Assembly (NCBI RefSeq): GCF_036246005.1
Contig: NZ_CP109171.1
Coordinates: 5,692,001 to 5,756,000, forward strand
Reading direction: 5' to 3'
From: Streptomyces sp. NBC_01723
Lineage (GTDB): Bacteria > Actinomycetota > Actinomycetes > Streptomycetales > Streptomycetaceae
Length of the DNA: 64,000 nt
The notes below the pieces were generated by a model, which was not told the origin of the DNA, did no database searches, and saw nothing but the letters and a program-made list of their open reading frames with translations. Below are positions 44,817 through 57,952 of this stretch, in pieces; within the stretch, counting starts at the first letter, position 1, and every line of letters starts with the position of its first letter. Both the position numbers and the translations under genes were made by a program.

Positions 44817-46025
44817 ATGGAAATCGTCATCCTTGCTGTAGTCATCGCCGTGGTCGTGATCGGCGCGCTCGGCGGGCTGCTCGTGGGCTCGCGTCGCAAG
44901 AAGCAGCTGCCTCCGCCGCCGCCCGCCACGCCCGACATCACCGCCCCTCCGGCCGAGCCGCACGTCGGCGACGAGGCCGAGACGCCGCGCGACGAAACGC
45001 GCCGGACGATAGAGGAGGTCGACCTCCCGGACGGCGGCACCGCCACCGTCGAGGAGCCGCCCGTCGCCGAAGAGCTCGAGATCCCGCAGATCGAGGTTCC
45101 CGAGCCCACCGCCGGCCGACTGGTCCGGCTCCGTGCCCGCCTCTCCCGCTCGCAGAACGCCCTCGGCAAGGGCCTGCTCACCCTGCTCTCGCGGGAGCAC
45201 CTCGACGACGACACCTGGGAGGAGATCGAGGACACCCTGCTCACCGCCGACGTGGGCGTGCAGCCCACCCAGGAGCTGGTCGAGCGGCTGCGCGAGCGGG
45301 TGAAGGTGCTCGGCACCCGCACCCACGACGAGCTGCGCGCCCTGCTGCGCGAGGAGCTGATCAACCTCGTCGGCCCCGACATGGACCGCGAGGTCAAGAC
45401 CGAGCCGCCGAACAGCAAGCCCGGCATCGTGATGGTCGTCGGCGTCAACGGCACCGGCAAGACCACCACCACCGGCAAGCTCGCCCGCGTCCTGGTCGCC
45501 GACGGCCGCAGCGTCGTCCTCGGCGCCGCCGACACCTTCCGGGCCGCCGCCGCGGACCAGCTCCAGACCTGGGGCGAGCGGGTCGGCGCGCACACCGTGC
45601 GTGGCCCGGAGGCCGGTGACCCGGCCTCCGTCGCCTTCGACGCGGTCAAGGAGGGCAAGGAGATGGGCTCGGACGTCGTGCTCATCGACACCGCCGGCCG
45701 CCTGCACACCAAGACCGGCCTCATGGACGAGCTGGGCAAGGTCAAGCGCGTTGTGGAGAAGCACGCCCCGCTGGACGAGGTGCTGCTCGTACTCGACGCC
45801 ACCACCGGCCAGAACGGTCTGATCCAGGCCCGGGTCTTCGCCGAGGTCGTCGACATCACCGGCATCGTGCTCACCAAGCTGGACGGCACGGCCAAGGGCG
45901 GCATCGTGGTGGCCGTGCAGCGCGAGCTGGGCGTGCCGGTCAAGCTGATCGGGCTCGGCGAGGGTGCGGACGACCTGGCGCCGTTCGATCCCGCCGCCTT
46001 CGTGGACGCCCTCATCGGGGAGTGA
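44817..46025 (+). CDS. ftsY: Signal recognition particle receptor FtsY
   Basis: A 402-residue SRP receptor GTPase. A single N-terminal membrane span (MEIVILAVVIAVVVIGALGG) and an acidic, Pro-rich linker precede the N domain and the G domain. The P-loop is GVNGTGKTTTTGKLA near 208, with DTAGRLHTK near 291 and TKLDGTAKGG near 354. It docks Ffh-bound ribosomes to the translocon. The membrane-anchored form is typical of actinobacteria. An ATG seven codons earlier (44796) is possible. A terminator follows. Confidence 0.95.
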   Translation: MEIVILAVVIAVVVIGALGGLLVGSRRKKQLPPPPPATPDITAPPAEPHVGDEAETPRDETRRTIEEVDLPDGGTATVEEPPVAEELEIPQIEVPEPTAGRLVRLRARLSRSQNALGKGLLTLLSREHLDDDTWEEIEDTLLTADVGVQPTQELVERLRERVKVLGTRTHDELRALLREELINLVGPDMDREVKTEPPNSKPGIVMVVGVNGTGKTTTTGKLARVLVADGRSVVLGAADTFRAAAADQLQTWGERVGAHTVRGPEAGDPASVAFDAVKEGKEMGSDVVLIDTAGRLHTKTGLMDELGKVKRVVEKHAPLDEVLLVLDATTGQNGLIQARVFAEVVDITGIVLTKLDGTAKGGIVVAVQRELGVPVKLIGLGEGADDLAPFDPAAFVDALIGE

Positions 46026-46070
46026 CCTCCCGCGCGACGCGACGAACCAGAGCGGACTCGGACGCACGTG

Positions 46071-46110
46071 AGCGCCCGCTCCCCGGGATCATCCCGGGGA
46101 GGTGGGCGCT
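46071..46110 (+). terminator. Terminator after ftsY
   Basis: A long stem with AGCGCCC and TCCCCGGGA arms and a small internal bulge, loop TCA, 45 bases past the ftsY stop. Confidence 0.8.
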
Positions 46111-46203
46111 TCGTCGTATCGGGCGTGGGCTGGTCGCCGCAGGGCGCGCGCTCGCGCGGTCGTAGACGGGCCGGGCACGCAGTGTCGGGCAGGCCGGTCG
46201 CAT

Positions 46204-46352
46204 CGCCGTACGGGCCTTCGTGCCGCGTCGCCTACCGGCCTACGTGCAGAGCCGCCTCGCGGGCCTCTGTGAAGAACCGCCTCACGGGCCTTCGCGCAGG
46301 GTCGCCGTACGGGCCTTCACGCAAGGTCGCCGCACGGCCTCCGCGCCGGAGC
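46204..46352 (+). repeat. Imperfect tandem repeat, six units of 24-25 bp
   Basis: Units start at 46204, 46229, 46253, 46278, 46303 and 46328, each beginning CGCC and continuing close to GTACGGGCCTTCG, then CGCAGGGT. The units diverge by a few bases each. The unit length is not a multiple of three, and it lies between convergent genes, so it is probably not coding. There are no unique spacers, so it is not a CRISPR array. Confidence 0.8.
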
Positions 46353-46362
46353 GGCGGGCCGC

Positions 46363-47034
46363 CTATGCCCGCGAGCGGTGGGCCACGTACGCCAGCGTCC
46401 CCAGCAGCAGACGGGCCGCCGGCGGTTTGGTGGCCGAGTCGAGGTCCGGGTGGCGCAGCCAGCGCACCGGGCCCCGGCCGCCGCGGTCGGAGGGCGGGGC
46501 CGTGATGTACGTACCGGAACCGAGGCCGCGCAGGTCGAGGGCGGACGGGTCGTCCCAGCCCAGCCGGTAGAGCAGCCGGGGCAGTTCGGCGGCGGCGCCC
46601 GGGGCGACGAAGAAGTGGGCGTGGCCCTCGGGGGTCGCCGCGACCGGACCGAGCGGGAGGCCCATGCGCTCCAGCCGGGTCAGCGCCCGCAGTCCGGCGG
46701 CCTCGGCGACCTCGATCACGTCGAAGCTCCGCCCGACCGGCAGCATCACCGCGGCACCCGGGAACTGGGCCCAGGCCTCGCTCGCTCCGTCCAGGGTCGC
46801 CCCGGCCGGCACCCGGGGGGCGAAGTCCAGCGGATGCGCGCCCGGTGCCGGGCAGTCGGACCGCCCGCACGAGCAGGCCCCCGCCGCGGCCCGGGCGCCG
46901 GGCACCACGTCCCAGCCCCAGAGTCCGGTGAACTCGGCCACGACGGTGCACTCGACGGCGCGGCCCCGTCGGCGCGCGCCGGACCGGGTCTCGCGCATGC
47001 CCCGACTGCTGCCGATGCCGATCGTGAAGCCCAT
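46363..47034 (-). CDS. Stand-alone bifunctional primase/polymerase-like domain protein
   Basis: A 223-residue protein resembling the N-terminal Prim-Pol domain of actinobacterial plasmid and ICE replication proteins, without any helicase part. Typical are CSCGRSDCPAPGAHPLDF near 65-82 and FFVAPGAAAELPRLLYRLGW. The place where active enzymes have a DxD metal motif reads FDVIEVAEAAG, so catalysis is doubtful. The start is ATG 47034 with GGAGG upstream. It is divergent from nsdA across 446 bases. It may be a domesticated regulator rather than a polymerase; this is inference. Confidence 0.72.
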   Translation of the reverse strand: MGFTIGIGSSRGMRETRSGARRRGRAVECTVVAEFTGLWGWDVVPGARAAAGACSCGRSDCPAPGAHPLDFAPRVPAGATLDGASEAWAQFPGAAVMLPVGRSFDVIEVAEAAGLRALTRLERMGLPLGPVAATPEGHAHFFVAPGAAAELPRLLYRLGWDDPSALDLRGLGSGTYITAPPSDRGGRGPVRWLRHPDLDSATKPPAARLLLGTLAYVAHRSRA

Positions 47035-47480
47035 GCCCCCTCCAACGGGTCCGACGCAGCGGCGGTTACGCAGCGGACGTGAAACGTGACTCTCTGCTTC
47101 CAACTCCCCAGTGCGGCGCGGTTCAGACAGCGTCCGGAAGCACTCCGGGGTGGTGTGCCCGACGGCGCACGCCCCGGTGTGCACCCTTGCACCTACTCAC
47201 GGTTGGCCTATGTCAAGTGAATCGCGTACCGGCCGGGGGGAGTTCATTCGAAGGGGTGGCGAATGGTGGCGATTCCGCAATCGCCATGGCTGGAAGAGTG
47301 ATCGCGGGACTACTTTGTGTGCATGGAGCCGTGGGGCACATGCACTCGTGGGTATGCCGGAGGCAACTCGGCTTTCCGTTCGAAGGGTGGCAACCGCCGG
47401 ACGGAGGGCCCCAACCACCGGCATTCTGATAGGGCTTGGCGCACTCGGCGACAGGTGGTCTCAGGGATGGGGGCGTTCCA
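47035..47480. other. 446-bp divergent region upstream of nsdA
   Basis: This separates the Prim-Pol-like gene and nsdA and must hold both promoters. Around 47190-47330 the sequence is locally less GC-rich. No clear consensus promoter or supported gene was found. Confidence 0.5.
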
Positions 47481-48968
47481 GTGAGCGGCAACGGCGGAAG
47501 CGGTACGAGCGCGGGAAGCGCGTCGCACGCTGACAAGCGCCCGAACGAGCTGCTCACTTCGTGGTTCGCCCGCAGCGGCTGGTCCAAGGGCGAACTGGCC
47601 CGCCAGGTCAACCGCCGGGCCCGACAGCTGGGCGCCGGCCACATCTCCACCGACACCTCCCGGGTGCGCCGTTGGCTGGACGGGGAGAATCCGCGCGAGC
47701 CGATCCCGCGCATCCTGTCCGAGCTGTTCTCCGAGCGCTTCGGTGTCGTCGTCTCCGTCGAGGACCTGGGCCTGCGCTCCACCCGCCCCACGCCCTCCGC
47801 GACCGGGGTCGACCTGCCCTGGACGGGCCCGCAGACCGTGGCCCTGCTCAGCGAGTTCTCGCGCAGCGACCTCATGCTGGCGCGGCGCGGCTTCCTCGGC
47901 AGCTCGCTGGCCCTCTCCGCGGGCCCGTCCCTCATCGAGCCCATGCAGCGCTGGCTCGTCCCCTCGCCCCCGCCCGCCGGCCGCGAGCCCGCTCCCGCCT
48001 CCCGCTCGCGCGGGAGGCTCTCCCGCCCGGAGCTGGAGCTGCTGGAGTCCACCGCCGTGATGTTCCGCCGCTGGGACGCCCGGTGCGGCGGCGGCCTGCG
48101 CCGCAAGGCGGTGGTCGGCCAGCTGCACGAGGTGACCGACCTGCTCCAGGAACCGCAGACCGAGACCACCCGCGCCAAGCTGTTCAAGGTCGCCGCCGAG
48201 CTGGCCGAGCTGGCCGGCTGGATGTCGTACGACGTGGGCTTACAGCCCACCGCGCAGAAGTACTTCGTGCTCGCCCTGCACGCCGCCAAGGAGGCGGGGG
48301 ACCGGCCGCTCGGCTCGTACATCCTGTCCAGCATGAGCCGCCAGATGATCCACCTCGGCCGGCCCGACGACGCCCTGGAACTGGTCCACCTCGCGCAGTA
48401 CGGCAGCCGGGACTGCGCCAGCCCCCGCACCCAGTCGATGCTGTACGCGATGGAGGCCCGCGCCTACGCCAACATGGGGCAGCCCGGCCGCTGCAAGCGC
48501 GCGGTGCGCATGGCCGAGGACACCTTCGCCGAGGCCGCCGAGTGGGACGAGCCGGACCCCGACTGGATCCGCTTCTTCTCCGAGGCCGAGCTCTACGGCG
48601 AGAACAGCCACTCCTTCCGCGACCTCGCCTACGTGGCCGGCCGCAGCCCCGCCTACGCCTCCCTGGCCGATCCCCTGATGCGCCGGGCCGTGGAGCTGTT
48701 CGCCGAGGACGACGAGCACCAGCGCTCCTACGCGCTGAACCTGATCGGCATGGCCACCGTGCACCTGCTGCGCCGCGAACCAGAGGACAGCGCCGGCGTG
48801 GCCGTCGAGGCCATGCGCATCGCCAAGAAGGTCCGCTCCGAACGCGTCAACACCCGCATCCGCAAAACCGTCGACACGGCCGTACGCGATTTCGGCGACC
48901 TCGGCGAGATCGTCGACCTCACCGAGCGGCTCGCCGTCGAGCTTCCGGAGACCGCCGAAGCGGTCTGA
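47481..48968 (+). CDS. nsdA: Regulator NsdA, negative regulator of differentiation and antibiotics
   Basis: A 495-residue regulator with a short disordered start, a probable helix-turn-helix region (about 20-80: NELLTSWFARSGWSKGELARQVNRRA and TSRVRRWLDGENPREPIPRIL, given by parts) and a helical TPR-like C-terminal two thirds (KLFKVAAELAELAGWMSYDVG, ALEARAYANMGQPGRC-like repeats). NsdA in S. coelicolor, found in this same position between ftsY and amtB, represses sporulation and antibiotic production. Codon 254 (48240-48242) is a TTA leucine codon, so its translation should need the bldA tRNA. The start is GTG 47481. Confidence 0.9.
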   Translation: MSGNGGSGTSAGSASHADKRPNELLTSWFARSGWSKGELARQVNRRARQLGAGHISTDTSRVRRWLDGENPREPIPRILSELFSERFGVVVSVEDLGLRSTRPTPSATGVDLPWTGPQTVALLSEFSRSDLMLARRGFLGSSLALSAGPSLIEPMQRWLVPSPPPAGREPAPASRSRGRLSRPELELLESTAVMFRRWDARCGGGLRRKAVVGQLHEVTDLLQEPQTETTRAKLFKVAAELAELAGWMSYDVGLQPTAQKYFVLALHAAKEAGDRPLGSYILSSMSRQMIHLGRPDDALELVHLAQYGSRDCASPRTQSMLYAMEARAYANMGQPGRCKRAVRMAEDTFAEAAEWDEPDPDWIRFFSEAELYGENSHSFRDLAYVAGRSPAYASLADPLMRRAVELFAEDDEHQRSYALNLIGMATVHLLRREPEDSAGVAVEAMRIAKKVRSERVNTRIRKTVDTAVRDFGDLGEIVDLTERLAVELPETAEAV

Positions 48969-50956
<1,988 letters not shown>

Positions 50957-50984
50957 GGCGGGAAGCCAGAACAGGAGTCGCCGG

Positions 50985-53456
50985 GTGACGAGTACGGACG
51001 TGACGAAAGAAGCAGAGGACTCGGGACCCGGCGGCTACGCGGCGGCCCGGCTGCGCCTCCTCACCGAGGGGGCGCGGTCCGGGCCGCCGCGCCGTTCGGC
51101 CCTCGCCGGACTGACGGACGACTGGCTGTCGGGCCTCTTCGACGCGGGCACCGGCGGGTCGGGCAGAGGCGTCTCGCTCGTCGCCGTCGGCGGCTACGGG
51201 CGCGGCGAGCTGTCCCCGCGCAGTGACCTGGACCTGCTCCTGCTGCACGACGGGAGCGACGACACGGCGGTCGCCGCCCTCGCCGACCGCCTCTGGTACC
51301 CCGTCTGGGACCTCGGCCTCGACCTCGACCACTCCGTGCGCACCCCGGCGCAGGCCCGTAAGACCGCCGGGGAGGATCTGAAAGTCCAACTCGGTCTCCT
51401 GGACGCCCGCCACCTCGCCGGAGACCTCGGCCTGACCGCGTCCCTGCGCACCACCGTCCTCGCCGACTGGCGCAACCAGGCCCCCAAGCGCCTCCCCGAA
51501 CTCCGGGAGCTGTGCGCCGAGCGCGCCGAGCGCCAGGGCGAGCTGCAATTCCTGCTGGAACCCGACCTCAAGGAGGCCCGGGGCGGCCTGCGCGACGCCA
51601 CCGCCCTGCGCGCCGTCGCCGCCTCCTGGCTGGCCGACGCCCCGCGCGAGGGCCTCGCCGACGCCCGGCGCCGACTGCTCGACGTACGCGACGCGCTCCA
51701 CCTGACGACCGGGCGGGCGACCGACCGGCTGGCGCTGCAGGAGCAGGACCAGGTGGCCGCCGAGCTGGGCCTGCTGGACGCCGACACGCTGCTGCGGCAG
51801 GTCTACGAGACGGCGCGGGTCATCGCGTACGCCGGCGACGTCACCTGGCGCGAGGTGGGGCGCGTGCTGCGTTCGCGTTCGGTGCGGCCGCGGCTGCGGG
51901 CCATGTTGGGCGCCGGGAAGCAGGCGCCCGAGCGCTCCCCGCTCGCCGAGGGCGTCGTCGAGCACGACGGTGAGGCGGTGCTCGCCCGCACCGCGCGCCC
52001 CGAACGCGATCCCGTGCTCCCGCTGCGTGCCGCGGCCGCCGCCGCGCAGGCCGGGCTCCCGCTCTCCCGGCACGCCGTCCGGCGCCTGGCGGCCACCACC
52101 CGGCCGCTGCCCACGCCCTGGCCCGCCGAGGCCCGCGAGCAACTGGTGACCCTGCTGGGCTCGGGCCGGCCCACCGTGCAGGTCTGGGAGGCGCTGGAGG
52201 CCGAGGGCCTGGTCACCCGGCTGCTGCCCGACTGGGAGCGGGTGCGCTGCCGCCCGCAGCGCAACGCGGTGCACCTGTGGACCGTCGACCGGCACCTGAT
52301 CGAGACCGCCGTCCGCGCCGCCGGGTTCACCCGTCGCGTGCACCGCCCCGACCTGCTCCTGGTCGCCGCGCTGCTGCACGACATCGGCAAGGGCTGGCCC
52401 GGCGACCACTCCGTGGCCGGCGAGACCATCGCCCGGGACGTGGCCGCCCGCATCGGCTTCGACGACGCGGACACGGCCGTCCTGGCCACCCTCGTACGGC
52501 ACCACCTGCTGCTCGTCGAGACCGCCACCCGGCGCGACCTCGACGACCCGGCCACCGTGCGCGCGGTCGCCGACGCGGTCGGCTCGGAGCACACCCTGGA
52601 GCTGCTGCACGCGCTGACCGAGGCGGACGCCCTGGCCACCGGCCCCGCCGCATGGTCGTCCTGGCGCGGCTCCCTCGTCGCCGACCTGGTGAAACGGGTC
52701 TCGGGGGTGCTGGCCGGGGACCCGCTGGAGGAGCCCGAGGCCGCCGCGCCCACCGCCGAGCAGGAGCGGCTCGCCGTCGAGGCGTTCCGCACGCGCGGGC
52801 CGGTGCTGGCGCTGCGGGCCCAGACCGAGCCGCCCGCCGGCCCCGCGTCGGCCGGTCCGGCGGCGGTCGCCGGTCCCGAGCCGCTCGGTGTGGAGCTGCT
52901 GATCGCCGTGCCGGACCAGGAGGGCGTGCTCCCGGCCGTCGCCGGGGTCCTGGCCATGCACCGGCTGACCGTCCGCACCGCGGAGCTGCGGTCCCTGCCG
53001 CTGCCGGACGGCGTCGAGGGCTCCGTGCTGCTCCTGGACTGGCGGGTCGCCGCCGAGTACGGCTCGCTGCCCCAGGCCGCGCGGCTCCGGGCCGACCTGG
53101 TCAGGGCCCTGGACGGCACCCTGGACATCGCCGCCCGGCTCGCCGAGCGGGACGCCGCCCATCCGCGGCGCCGGGGTGTGGAGCCGCCGCCGCCCCGGGT
53201 GACCGTCGCCCCGGCCGCGTCCCGGCTGGCCACCGTGATCGAGGTCCGTGCCCAGGACGCGCCGGGCCTGCTGTTCCGGCTCGGGCGGGCGCTGGAGGCG
53301 GCCGGCGTACGGGTACGCAGCGCGCACGCCTCGACCCTGGGCTCGAACGCGGTGGACGCCTTCTACGTCACGGGCCCGGAGGGCGCGCGGCTCCCGGGGG
53401 AGGAGGCGGGGGACGTGGCACGGACCCTGGAGGAGGCGTTGCGGGGTCGTTCCTGA
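50985..53456 (+). CDS. glnD: PII nucleotidyltransferase GlnD
   Basis: An 823-residue enzyme that modifies GlnK. The nucleotidyltransferase motif is GGYGRGELSPRSDLDLLLL at about 68-86. An HD phosphohydrolase domain carries LLHDIGKGWPGDHS near 463. Two C-terminal ACT domains (about 635-705 and 750-815) sense glutamine. In Streptomyces it acts as an adenylyltransferase for GlnK, and no glutamine synthetase link is required. The GTG at 50985 was chosen for AGGAG seven bases upstream. It is the third gene of the operon. Confidence 0.94.
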   Translation: MTSTDVTKEAEDSGPGGYAAARLRLLTEGARSGPPRRSALAGLTDDWLSGLFDAGTGGSGRGVSLVAVGGYGRGELSPRSDLDLLLLHDGSDDTAVAALADRLWYPVWDLGLDLDHSVRTPAQARKTAGEDLKVQLGLLDARHLAGDLGLTASLRTTVLADWRNQAPKRLPELRELCAERAERQGELQFLLEPDLKEARGGLRDATALRAVAASWLADAPREGLADARRRLLDVRDALHLTTGRATDRLALQEQDQVAAELGLLDADTLLRQVYETARVIAYAGDVTWREVGRVLRSRSVRPRLRAMLGAGKQAPERSPLAEGVVEHDGEAVLARTARPERDPVLPLRAAAAAAQAGLPLSRHAVRRLAATTRPLPTPWPAEAREQLVTLLGSGRPTVQVWEALEAEGLVTRLLPDWERVRCRPQRNAVHLWTVDRHLIETAVRAAGFTRRVHRPDLLLVAALLHDIGKGWPGDHSVAGETIARDVAARIGFDDADTAVLATLVRHHLLLVETATRRDLDDPATVRAVADAVGSEHTLELLHALTEADALATGPAAWSSWRGSLVADLVKRVSGVLAGDPLEEPEAAAPTAEQERLAVEAFRTRGPVLALRAQTEPPAGPASAGPAAVAGPEPLGVELLIAVPDQEGVLPAVAGVLAMHRLTVRTAELRSLPLPDGVEGSVLLLDWRVAAEYGSLPQAARLRADLVRALDGTLDIAARLAERDAAHPRRRGVEPPPPRVTVAPAASRLATVIEVRAQDAPGLLFRLGRALEAAGVRVRSAHASTLGSNAVDAFYVTGPEGARLPGEEAGDVARTLEEALRGRS

Positions 53457-53559
53457 CGGGGCGGCCCGCGGAATCCGGCGGGCGGGGACGAATGTCTTGC
53501 CAAGGCAGATACCCTGGAAGACGCTCAGACCGCCCCCGACTCCGAGGACCGACGCCACC

Positions 53560-55110
53560 GTGTTCGATACCCTCTCCGACCGCCTTAGCGCGACTTTCAA
53601 AAATCTCCGCGGCAAGGGCAGGTTGTCCGAGGCGGACATCGACGCCACGGCCCGCGAGATCCGCATCGCGCTCCTCGAGGCAGACGTGGCCCTGCCCGTG
53701 GTGCGCGCGTTCATCAAGAGCGTCAAGGAACGCTCCCTGGGCGCCGAGGTCTCCAAGGCGCTCAACCCCGCCCAGCAGGTCCTCAAGATCGTCAACGAGG
53801 AACTGGTCGGCATCCTCGGCGGTGAGACCCGCCGCCTGCGCTTCGCCAAGCAGCCGCCGACCGTGATCATGCTGGCGGGTCTGCAGGGTGCCGGTAAGAC
53901 CACCCTCGCGGGCAAGCTGGGCCGCTGGCTCAAGGAGCAGGGCCACTCGCCGCTCCTGGTCGCCTGCGACCTCCAGCGCCCCAACGCCGTCAACCAGCTC
54001 AGCGTCGTCGCCGAGCGCGCCGGTGTCGCCGTCTACGCGCCCGAGCCGGGCAACGGGGTCGGCGACCCGGTCAAGGTCGCCAAGGACTCCATCGAGTTCG
54101 CCAAGTCCAAGGTCCACGACCTGGTCATCGTCGACACCGCCGGCCGCCTGGGCATCGACCAGGAGCTGATGCAGCAGGCCGCGGACATCCGCGACGCGGT
54201 CTCGCCGGACGAGATCCTCTTCATCGTCGACGCGATGATCGGCCAGGACGCCGTCAACACCGCCGAGGCCTTCCGCGACGGCGTCGGCTTCGACGGCGTG
54301 GTGCTCTCCAAGCTCGACGGCGACGCCCGTGGTGGTGCGGCCCTGTCGATCGCCTCGGTGACAGGCAAGCCGATCATGTTCGCGTCGAACGGTGAGAAGC
54401 TCGAGGACTTCGACGCCTTCCACCCGGACCGGATGGCCTCCCGCATCCTCGACATGGGTGACCTGCTCACCCTGATCGAGCAGGCGGAGAAGACGTTCAG
54501 CCAGGAAGAGGCCGAGAAAATGGCCTCCAAGCTGGCGTCCAAGAAGGGCCAGGACTTCACCCTGGACGACTTCCTGGCCCAGATGGAGCAGGTCCGGAAG
54601 ATGGGCTCCATCTCCAAGCTGCTCGGCATGCTGCCGGGCATGGGCCAGATGAAGGACCAGATCAACAACCTCGACGAGCGCGACGTCGACCGCACGGCCG
54701 CCATCATCAAGTCGATGACCCCGGCCGAGCGCCAGGAGCCGACGATCATCAACGGCTCGCGCCGCGCCCGTATCGCCAAGGGCTCCGGCGTCGACGTCAG
54801 CGCGGTCAAGGGCCTGGTCGAGCGGTTCTTCGAGGCCCGCAAGATGATGTCCCGGATGGCCCAGGGCGGCGGCATGCCGGGGATGCCGGGCATGCCGGGC
54901 ATGGGCGGCGGCCCCGGCCGGCAGAAGAAGCAGCAGAAGAAGGCCAAGGGCAAGCAGCGCTCCGGCAACCCCATGAAGCGCAAGCAGCAGGAGCAGGAGG
55001 AGGCCGCCCGCCGCGCGGCCGCCGCGCAGAACGGGGGCGCCCTCGGTCTGCCCCAGCAGGGCGGCCAGGACTTCGAGCTGCCCGACGAGTTCAAGAAGTT
55101 CATGGGCTGA
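53560..55110 (+). CDS. ffh: Signal recognition particle protein Ffh
   Basis: A 516-residue SRP54 GTPase. The N domain begins FDTLSDRLSATFKNL. The G domain has GLQGAGKTTLAGKL near 107, DTAGRLGIDQEL near 192 and SKLDGDARGG near 250. The Met-rich M domain (about 300-430) binds signal peptides and 4.5S RNA. An actinobacterial tail follows with GMPGMPGMPGMGGG and a basic KKQQKKAKGKQR stretch. It works with FtsY. The start is GTG 53560. A very long hairpin follows. Confidence 0.96.
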   Translation: MFDTLSDRLSATFKNLRGKGRLSEADIDATAREIRIALLEADVALPVVRAFIKSVKERSLGAEVSKALNPAQQVLKIVNEELVGILGGETRRLRFAKQPPTVIMLAGLQGAGKTTLAGKLGRWLKEQGHSPLLVACDLQRPNAVNQLSVVAERAGVAVYAPEPGNGVGDPVKVAKDSIEFAKSKVHDLVIVDTAGRLGIDQELMQQAADIRDAVSPDEILFIVDAMIGQDAVNTAEAFRDGVGFDGVVLSKLDGDARGGAALSIASVTGKPIMFASNGEKLEDFDAFHPDRMASRILDMGDLLTLIEQAEKTFSQEEAEKMASKLASKKGQDFTLDDFLAQMEQVRKMGSISKLLGMLPGMGQMKDQINNLDERDVDRTAAIIKSMTPAERQEPTIINGSRRARIAKGSGVDVSAVKGLVERFFEARKMMSRMAQGGGMPGMPGMPGMGGGPGRQKKQQKKAKGKQRSGNPMKRKQQEQEEAARRAAAAQNGGALGLPQQGGQDFELPDEFKKFMG

Positions 55111-55123
55111 CGGCCCGACCGTG

Positions 55124-55175
55124 TGTACGGCGCTGGGGCGCCCCCCTTCGAAGGGGGGCGCCCCAGCGCCGTACA
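55124..55175 (+). terminator. 52-bp perfect palindrome, terminator after ffh
   Basis: Arms of 26 bases form a perfect palindrome centred on TTCGAA, 13 bases past the ffh stop. As RNA it gives a stem of 23 bp or more. It is the longest perfect inverted repeat found in the window. Confidence 0.9.
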
Positions 55176-55215
55176 TGCACATGCCCAGGCGGCTTTACTG
55201 TCGTAACGTCCGGAT

Positions 55216-57162
<1,947 letters not shown>

Positions 57163-57175
57163 GCGCCGGGCGTTC

Positions 57176-57781
57176 CTACTTCTGCGGGAACTTCCAGACG
57201 TAGGGCTCGCCGTCCTCCTCCGACCAGTGCGCCTCCACGCTCTTCGCGCCGGCCGGAATCACGTACGTCTCGCAGAAGACGTGGCTCTCGCCCTGCTTCC
57301 AGCTCTCGACGTCGTACGGGTCCTCGCAGCCCGCGGCGTCCTCGGAGGCGCCGACGAGGACGCTGCCGCGCTGCCCGTCGGCGAAGACCGTGGCGCCGTC
57401 GTGCACGTCGGAGCCCTCGGTCAGAGCCGGTCCGCTCTTGTGCGTGTACTTGATGTACGCGGTGGCCAGCACCTTGCCCTTGACGTCCGCGGCGTCCGCC
57501 ACCGCCTTCGCGGCCTCGGCCTCGGTGCCCACGTCGACCTTCTGTGCCACGACGTCGTAGGTGACCTCGCCCGGATCCTCGGCGACCTTCCCGGTCGCGC
57601 TCTCGCCCGCCGCCAGGTCGCCGCCCGAGGCCGCCTCGGAGGGCGAGGGCGACGCCTCGGTGGTCGCCGGGCTCTTCGCGTCGGCGTCCGACTCCTCGTC
57701 TCCGCCCCCGCACGCGGTGAGGGCAAGGGCGAGGACGGCGACGGGCGCGGCGAGGCGCAGTGCGGTCTTGCGGTGCGGCAC
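57176..57781 (-). CDS. Secreted lipoprotein of unknown function
   Basis: A 201-residue lipoprotein with a type II signal peptide (VAVLALALTAC, lipobox LTAC, Cys about residue 24). An acidic Ser/Pro-rich linker (PATTEASPSPSEAAS) precedes a small globular domain with DVVAQKVDVGTEAEAAKAVAD and a C-terminal CEDPYD and HVFCETYVIP Cys pair. I recognise no enzymatic motif. It is probably anchored on the outer face of the membrane. It converges on ftsH with a 13-base gap. Confidence 0.85.
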   Translation of the reverse strand: MPHRKTALRLAAPVAVLALALTACGGGDEESDADAKSPATTEASPSPSEAASGGDLAAGESATGKVAEDPGEVTYDVVAQKVDVGTEAEAAKAVADAADVKGKVLATAYIKYTHKSGPALTEGSDVHDGATVFADGQRGSVLVGASEDAAGCEDPYDVESWKQGESHVFCETYVIPAGAKSVEAHWSEEDGEPYVWKFPQK

Positions 57782-57952
57782 TACAGGCTCCTGTATGCAG
57801 ATGTGTGGTTTCCCCCGAACGGTGGATCAGAGTAGAGGCCCATGATCCACCTGGGGAAACCGTAGGAGCCCGAGACGGACTTCTTCACGCCATTCACACC
57901 TGCACCGGAAAAAGTCGGCCGGAGAACGCACACGATCGGTCGGAATCGATCT

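Larger units (their letters stand above)
46026..46362. other. 337-bp convergent region with tandem repeats
   Basis: This lies between ftsY and the convergent Prim-Pol-like gene. It holds the ftsY terminator at 46071-46110 and a 25-bp tandem repeat array at 46204-46352. No gene is supported. Confidence 0.65.

Noticed and set aside
46204..46352. Possible CRISPR array
   Set aside because: The units are contiguous without unique spacers, they diverge from each other and no cas genes are present.
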